A stretch of 56,663 nt of DNA from Nocardia jiangxiensis NBRC 101359 (GTDB lineage: Bacteria; Actinomycetota; Actinomycetes; Mycobacteriales; Mycobacteriaceae). The translations under genes and the position numbers were made by a program. The notes under the pieces were generated by a model, which did not search any database, had not been told where the DNA came from, and was given only the letters and a program-made list of their open reading frames with translations. Within the stretch, counting starts at the first letter, position 1; each line of letters opens with the position of its first letter. The stretch spans positions 1 through 56,663 of the forward strand of contig NZ_BAGB01000158.1 of the NCBI RefSeq assembly GCF_000308615.1. The letters are read 5' to 3'. Below are positions 52,546-56,663 of the stretch, piece after piece.

Positions 52546-53827
52546 CCGGCCGGGTGGCGGTTCGGCAACCGGGCCGCGATCCAGTTCAGATGCGAAGTGT
52601 TCCCCGCGCCCGCAGGGCTGACGGCCGACACCGTGCGGCGTATTCGGTGTCCTCGCTGTTCGCCCGCCCGGCGGGCCGACCAATTCACCGAGCCCAGCGA
52701 AGCCCTTCTGGACGCCTTCGCCTGCAGCGGTCTCACCCTCGCCGCCGCAACTCTGCTCAGCCGCAAAGCCGTCGGCAGCGCACGGCTCACACCGACACGG
52801 CCGTAGACGATCGTGGTCGTATCGTTCTAAGCGAAACCCTCATGTATCCCGTTCCGCCGGTTCGTTGGACCCTTCCGCGCAGCGCATATCGGCTGCACGA
52901 TATGCCTTGTCCGGGTACAGCTTTGCAGGTCTGCGGTTGCGTGGCCAGCGCCGCGACTAGAGGGTAGGGATCCCCGAACGAGGGTTCAAGCGTCTCGGCG
53001 GCGTTGCTGTCAGCAGCCGAAACACCGACTGGCGGTGGGATTCCTGCGTGATTGGGGGGCTGTGATCGGCCTTCGAAAGGTTGCGCTCAACACCGATGTT
53101 TCCGTGACGTCCTGTCGACGTTCTGTAGGTCCGAGCGGATCGGCGTCACGGGTTGATCGAATCGTTTCCGCCGTATCGAAAACCCCGTTGAACTGCGGAT
53201 TGGCTGTTAGTCGAAACGAGGCGGCGGCGTCGTCGTTCCGGCGGTGGTGCGCCGTGAACGCCGAGCAGATTTTCAGCGGGCCGAACCCGTTGCAGGCCGA
53301 TGGGTTGGCGTGCGTTGCCGGAATTGGTGTTTCGGGCTCGATGGCGATCGACACCTCCCTTCGGCGCGATACGTGGCAGCACCCATATCCTCGCCGGTTA
53401 ACCAGCAGCATTGGTCGTGGTCGAACGAGTCGCCGCGCACCGTCGGTGACACTGCTCATCCGGCGCGGCTCCACCGCTGCGTTGCTTCCGCCTCCGCGGC
53501 CTAGGCACGGGCCCGGGCAGTGCTATGGGCAGAATCGACGCCTGCGGGCAGCAGTTCCGCGCGCCGTGTACGCGTGCTGCGGTCAGAAATCTCGACGCCG
53601 AACTTGATCTTCTGCACACGCCCGAATCCGAGACTCAATCCGATGTACGCGGTGACGCGGGAGCAGATCGTCAAGTCCGGCCCGGGGGAGGGGACTCGCC
53701 GATGGGGGACTTGATGCTGCTGGTTATGGCGTTTTCACCCTAAGGTCTCAATGTCTAGTTGAGGCAGAGGGGGAGAGTCCGGTCACCGTCAGTGCATCGC
53801 TCTATGGAATCCGGAGGAATCTTTGCA
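52546..53827. other. 1.3-kb region without recognisable gene
   Basis: The longest frame is 53035-53607 (+, 190 codons); it contains no domain I know and has a competing minus frame. The 3' end should hold the promoter of the secreted-protein gene. Confidence 0.3.
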
Positions 53828-54793
53828 ATGAAGGTATCCAGGTCAGGAAAGGGCCGCTCGCTCGTCACTCGCGCGGCCCGTCTCGGGATCGTCGCGGTCG
53901 CAGCGACTCTGGTGTCTGTGAGCCTGCTGCCCCCCGCCGCTGCCGACGCCGGCATGCATCACGGCTGGCCGCACTGGCCCACGATCCCCGGCTGGCCGCA
54001 TCCCGACAAGGACAAAGACAAAGACAAGGACAAAGAGAAGAACAAGAATGCCTGCGACCAAGGCAATACGGGTATCGCTTACAACGCGCTGTCCTTCGGT
54101 GCAACGGGCTGTTTCACTGCCACCCGGGCCTTCAACGGCAATTCGACCAACGAGTTCGGCCGGGGGGTGGGGTTGGCGGGTAATGCGCGAGGCCTCGTGT
54201 CGCTGGATGTGGTGTTCGCAAGCTACGGGTGCAGCGTGAGCGGCAACTACGTCACAGGCTGTGTGACGACTCCGGGGGCCACCTTCGAACATCCGATCAC
54301 GGCGAACATCTACTCACTGGGCAACCTGACGACACCGATAGCCACCGTCACCCAGGACTTCGCCATCCCTTACCGGCCCTCGGCGGACAACGAGCGATGC
54401 ACGGGCGACTACGCGGGTGCGTGGTTCAACGCTCAGGGCGGGCCGAACTTGCCCGGATCCGTGCCCGAGGGGGGCCGGTGCCAATTCTCCGTCGGTAAAG
54501 TCCTGACGTTCAGCTTTCCTGCCGGGACCACGCTGCCCGATCAGGTCGTGTGGACAGTCACCTTCAACACCACCGAATTCGGTCATCATCCCATCGGCGG
54601 AGGTGCCGCCTGCTACCCCAATTGCCCGTACGACTCGTTGAACGTCGGAGCGACGAACTTCCCGAACGCGCCCTACGCCGGAACCGACCTCCCACCGGCT
54701 GATACCGCCTACGCGTCCACCGGCCGACCGGCTGGTCCGCTCGGGCCGATCAGCTTCGCGTACCGGCCGTTGGGCGCGATCACGACCAGATAG
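53828..54793 (+). CDS. Secreted protein with Lys-Asp run
   Basis: The 321-residue protein has a long basic signal sequence and a hydrophobic core (ARLGIVAVAATLVSVSLLP), with cleavage near PAAADA (about 41). Then come HHGWPHWPTIPGWPHPDK, a DKDKDKDKDKEKNK run and a beta-rich domain of about 240 residues (CDQGNTGIAYNALSFGATGC to SFAYRPLGAI) with several Cys. GGAGGA lies 9 bases before the ATG. The function is not recognised; the form suggests an exported, perhaps wall-bound, protein. Confidence 0.85.
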   Translation: MKVSRSGKGRSLVTRAARLGIVAVAATLVSVSLLPPAAADAGMHHGWPHWPTIPGWPHPDKDKDKDKDKEKNKNACDQGNTGIAYNALSFGATGCFTATRAFNGNSTNEFGRGVGLAGNARGLVSLDVVFASYGCSVSGNYVTGCVTTPGATFEHPITANIYSLGNLTTPIATVTQDFAIPYRPSADNERCTGDYAGAWFNAQGGPNLPGSVPEGGRCQFSVGKVLTFSFPAGTTLPDQVVWTVTFNTTEFGHHPIGGGAACYPNCPYDSLNVGATNFPNAPYAGTDLPPADTAYASTGRPAGPLGPISFAYRPLGAITTR

Positions 54794-54949
54794 GCATGCA
54801 GGCGTGTCGGTAAAAGACAGGTGAGCCGGTAGCGCCCGCCCAGCCACCGGGTCGGACACGGCATGTGGCCCGCAGGTCGCCGAACGGCCACCTGCGGGCC
54901 ATGCTCGGTCACCGTCTGTCCTGTGAGTCCCGGCCACCCTCTCCCACGG

Positions 54950-55350
54950 GTTTTTGGGAATCGAACTCATCGCCCGGCTCGGGCTCGCCGCGCGTGTGGC
55001 AGCCGACTTGCGAGAGGTGCATCTTGGTAGCTGGGAGAGCGGACTGTTGCGCAAGATGGTCGCCGAAGGCGATCCGGTGGCACGGCGAATGCAGGCAGAG
55101 GAACGCTGGGATGTCATCCCCGGCGCCGAGCCGGCCGAGGAATTCGCCACCCGGGTCCGTAAGGCAGTGAAGCGGCTCGCGCCGGCCAACGCCTGGCCGT
55201 GTTCACCCACGGCGGCGTCATCGGCCAGGCGCTGTCGCTGGCCAGCGGCTCTCGCGACCAACCGGCGGTGCAGCTGCACTGTGCCCTCCCGCGCCCGGAC
55301 CAGGGTGATGGTCGATTGGCCGGATGCGCTCGCGTTGAGCATCCGGCTTA
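54950..55350 (+). pseudogene. Histidine phosphatase, frameshifted
   Basis: One frame reads IARLGLAARVAADLREVHLG, SWESGLLRKMVAEGDPVARR and WDVIPGAEPAEEFATRVRKA; after a shift near 55185 a second frame gives LAVFTHGGVIGQALSLASGS. These are the substrate and C-terminal catalytic (FTHGG) parts of the phosphoglycerate mutase-like family. The N-terminal RHG motif is missing too, so the gene is dead. Confidence 0.65.
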
Positions 55351-55359
55351 GCCGATGAT

Positions 55360-55853
55360 CAAGGGCCCCGATACCCAGTCGAATCGCCCAGCAATTCCGC
55401 GGCACCAGCTGTGATCAAAGCTGAGTCGCCGTGGCCGATGTTAATCTCGGACCGTCGGCAAACCGCTCCTCCAGCTGGTATTGCCGACTGGATGAAGGTG
55501 TGAAGTCCACCGCCCAGGGCCCACCGGCACCAGGCACGAGGTCCTGGGCGGTGCACCGTATGCGGGCGTCTTCGATGACGATGTACCGGCTGTTCAGCCC
55601 GTTCCCGATGCCTATCGCGGCTTGTCGCCTGCCCCGGGCGCGCGATCACGCGCGATGCCACCGCCCGGCCCGGCTCGCGGCTTGCCGCACTGTGACGGTC
55701 GGCGACCAGTTATAGGTAGCTCGGGGCCGGTTGGTTGGGACCCGCTCATTGTGCGGCCACAACTCGGTCGCGAGCATCCGGTGAACGGCCCCGGTGAATC
55801 CGGAGACCGTGAGGTACTCCGGATTCGCCGGGCGGCTCATGACCGCGGTCGGA
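55360..55853. other. No recognisable gene
   Basis: Overlapping frames on both strands without homology or ribosome sites. Confidence 0.3.
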
Positions 55854-56066
55854 TCACTCCGGCCGGACCTCGTCGGCTTGCATGCCCTTTTGTCCCTGGA
55901 CGGCAACGAACGACACCTTCTGGCCCTCTTTGAGCGACTTGAAGCCTTCGGACTGGATCGCCTTGAAGTGCACGAACAGGTCGTTCCCTCCACCATCGGG
56001 AGTGATGAAACCGAACCCCTTCTCGTCGTTGAAGAACTTCACAGTCCCGCTCTGCCTGCCGGCCAT
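55854..56066 (-). CDS. Cold-shock protein, CspA family
   Basis: The 70-residue protein has a full OB-fold cold-shock domain: QSGTVKFFNDEKGFGFITPD (RNP1 KGFGFI) and DLFVHFKAIQ (RNP2 LFVHF), ending VSFVAVQGQKGMQADEVRP. It binds RNA/ssDNA as a chaperone. The ATG at 56066 was chosen from the family start; the longer upstream frame is not coding. A long leader, usual for csp genes, may lie upstream. Confidence 0.96.
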   Translation of the reverse strand: MAGRQSGTVKFFNDEKGFGFITPDGGGNDLFVHFKAIQSEGFKSLKEGQKVSFVAVQGQKGMQADEVRPE

Positions 56067-56663
56067 GGACACACCCGCTTCATATGAGGTAGTCGAGTCA
56101 TGACGGTCACGATTGCCCGCCACCGGATTGATCATCGCTTGTTCGGCCTTCCCAGGAGGGCTTCCGAGGCGGTGAGCCGCACCGGGATTGCCAGGACCAA
56201 CGTGGCTCCTGCGGCACTCGGTACGCGGCCTCAGTCCGGCAACATCGGGTTCAGATGAGTGAGTAGGACACTGAGCGGCAGATTCTCTCGGTTTCCGCGT
56301 TCGGTGGCGGTGACCCTGACGCCCCGTCCGACGAAACCCCCTACGCCCACCGGCGACCACCGCGGTGACTACGCGCAACTCCGCCCCGAATATCGGGTAC
56401 GCGAATACCGGTTCGTGCCAGTCCGGAACCCTGTCGGTTGCTCACAAGTTGCTGCATAATAGTGGGGTTTCGGTACGGGTGCGATCGGTCAAACGAGTTC
56501 ATCCCACTCAACCGACTTTTTGGGGGATCTCACATGGCATAAGACACCGATGTGAAACGCGATAGCGCTCGGGCGGCAGAGACGACCCCGGGCGGATATG
56601 TCTCTGCCATGGGACTCGTGAGGGTGGGTGGTCGCGGATGAGCGAAGCGCCCGGGCCGCCGAC
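56067..56663. other. Right edge, upstream of csp
   Basis: It should contain the csp promoter and leader on the minus strand. No other gene is supported. Confidence 0.3.

Noticed and set aside
53998..54048. Lys-Asp coding repeat as a possible CRISPR or tandem DNA array
   Set aside because: Units are 6 bases and encode a regular protein run inside a secreted protein; there are no spacers.
1..56663. tRNA, rRNA and CRISPR arrays
   Set aside because: No T-loop/anticodon-like arrangement, rRNA stretch or regularly spaced repeat was seen in reading; a dedicated scan was not possible.

Overview
The window is high-GC actinobacterial DNA. Gene styles (NarL/OmpR two-component systems, a CYP-type P450, an SMP-motif mini-protein, an ECF sigma factor, many TetR/SDR genes) fit a mycolata genus such as Nocardia or Rhodococcus. 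The genus is an inference from style; no rRNA or tRNA is visible.

Left part (1-22.3 kb): ordinary and accessory genes set among many decayed remnants. Intact genes include a coiled-coil protein, a P450, two small secreted or hypothetical proteins, a GAF-containing NarL-type histidine kinase with two response regulators, an F420-reductase-like oxidoreductase, a PAS-GGDEF cyclase, an OmpR/histidine-kinase pair, a DUF2231-like membrane protein, an ECF sigma factor, a TetR regulator with a RibD/DHFR-like reductase, and a PPOX flavoprotein. Remnants include IS1182-, Tn3- and IS3-type transposases, two pieces of LigD-type DNA ligase, MoeZ rhodanese, oxalate decarboxylase and an AraC regulator.

Middle (22.9-27.3 kb): a minus-strand operon runs Zn-alcohol dehydrogenase, SnoaL-like protein, SDR, xylose-isomerase-like TIM barrel, then a VOC protein truncated by a recombinase remnant. 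A TetR gene is divergent, with palindromic operators between. About 1.8 kb (27.4-29.2 kb) follows in which I recognise nothing firm.

Core of interest (29.1-49.0 kb): a two-armed catabolic island around a GntR/FCD regulator. The plus arm has an NCS1-type permease, an FMN/FeS/FAD old-yellow-enzyme-like reductase and three SDRs, two of them cis-dihydrodiol dehydrogenase-like. The minus arm is one tightly coupled operon: Rieske dioxygenase beta and alpha, an isochorismatase-type amidohydrolase, a NuoF-like flavoprotein, a [3Fe-4S]-type ferredoxin, an SDR, a NicX-type 2,5-dihydroxypyridine dioxygenase, a fused LigAB extradiol dioxygenase, a nitrilase-superfamily hydrolase, an 89-aa protein, a maleate isomerase and a second OYE-like reductase. 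Between the arms lie another SDR and the GntR gene. The three promoter regions share a TGKATACAGT-like element. I read this as a pathway for a pyridine-type N-heterocycle: import, cis-dihydroxylation, rearomatisation to a dihydroxypyridine, ring opening to N-formylmaleamate, then maleamate, maleate and fumarate. No NicD-type deformylase is present, so one step must use another enzyme.

Right end (49-56.7 kb): an alpha/beta hydrolase, a hypothetical protein, an IS3 remnant, a secreted protein with a Lys-Asp run, a frameshifted histidine phosphatase and a cold-shock protein, with long stretches without recognisable genes.
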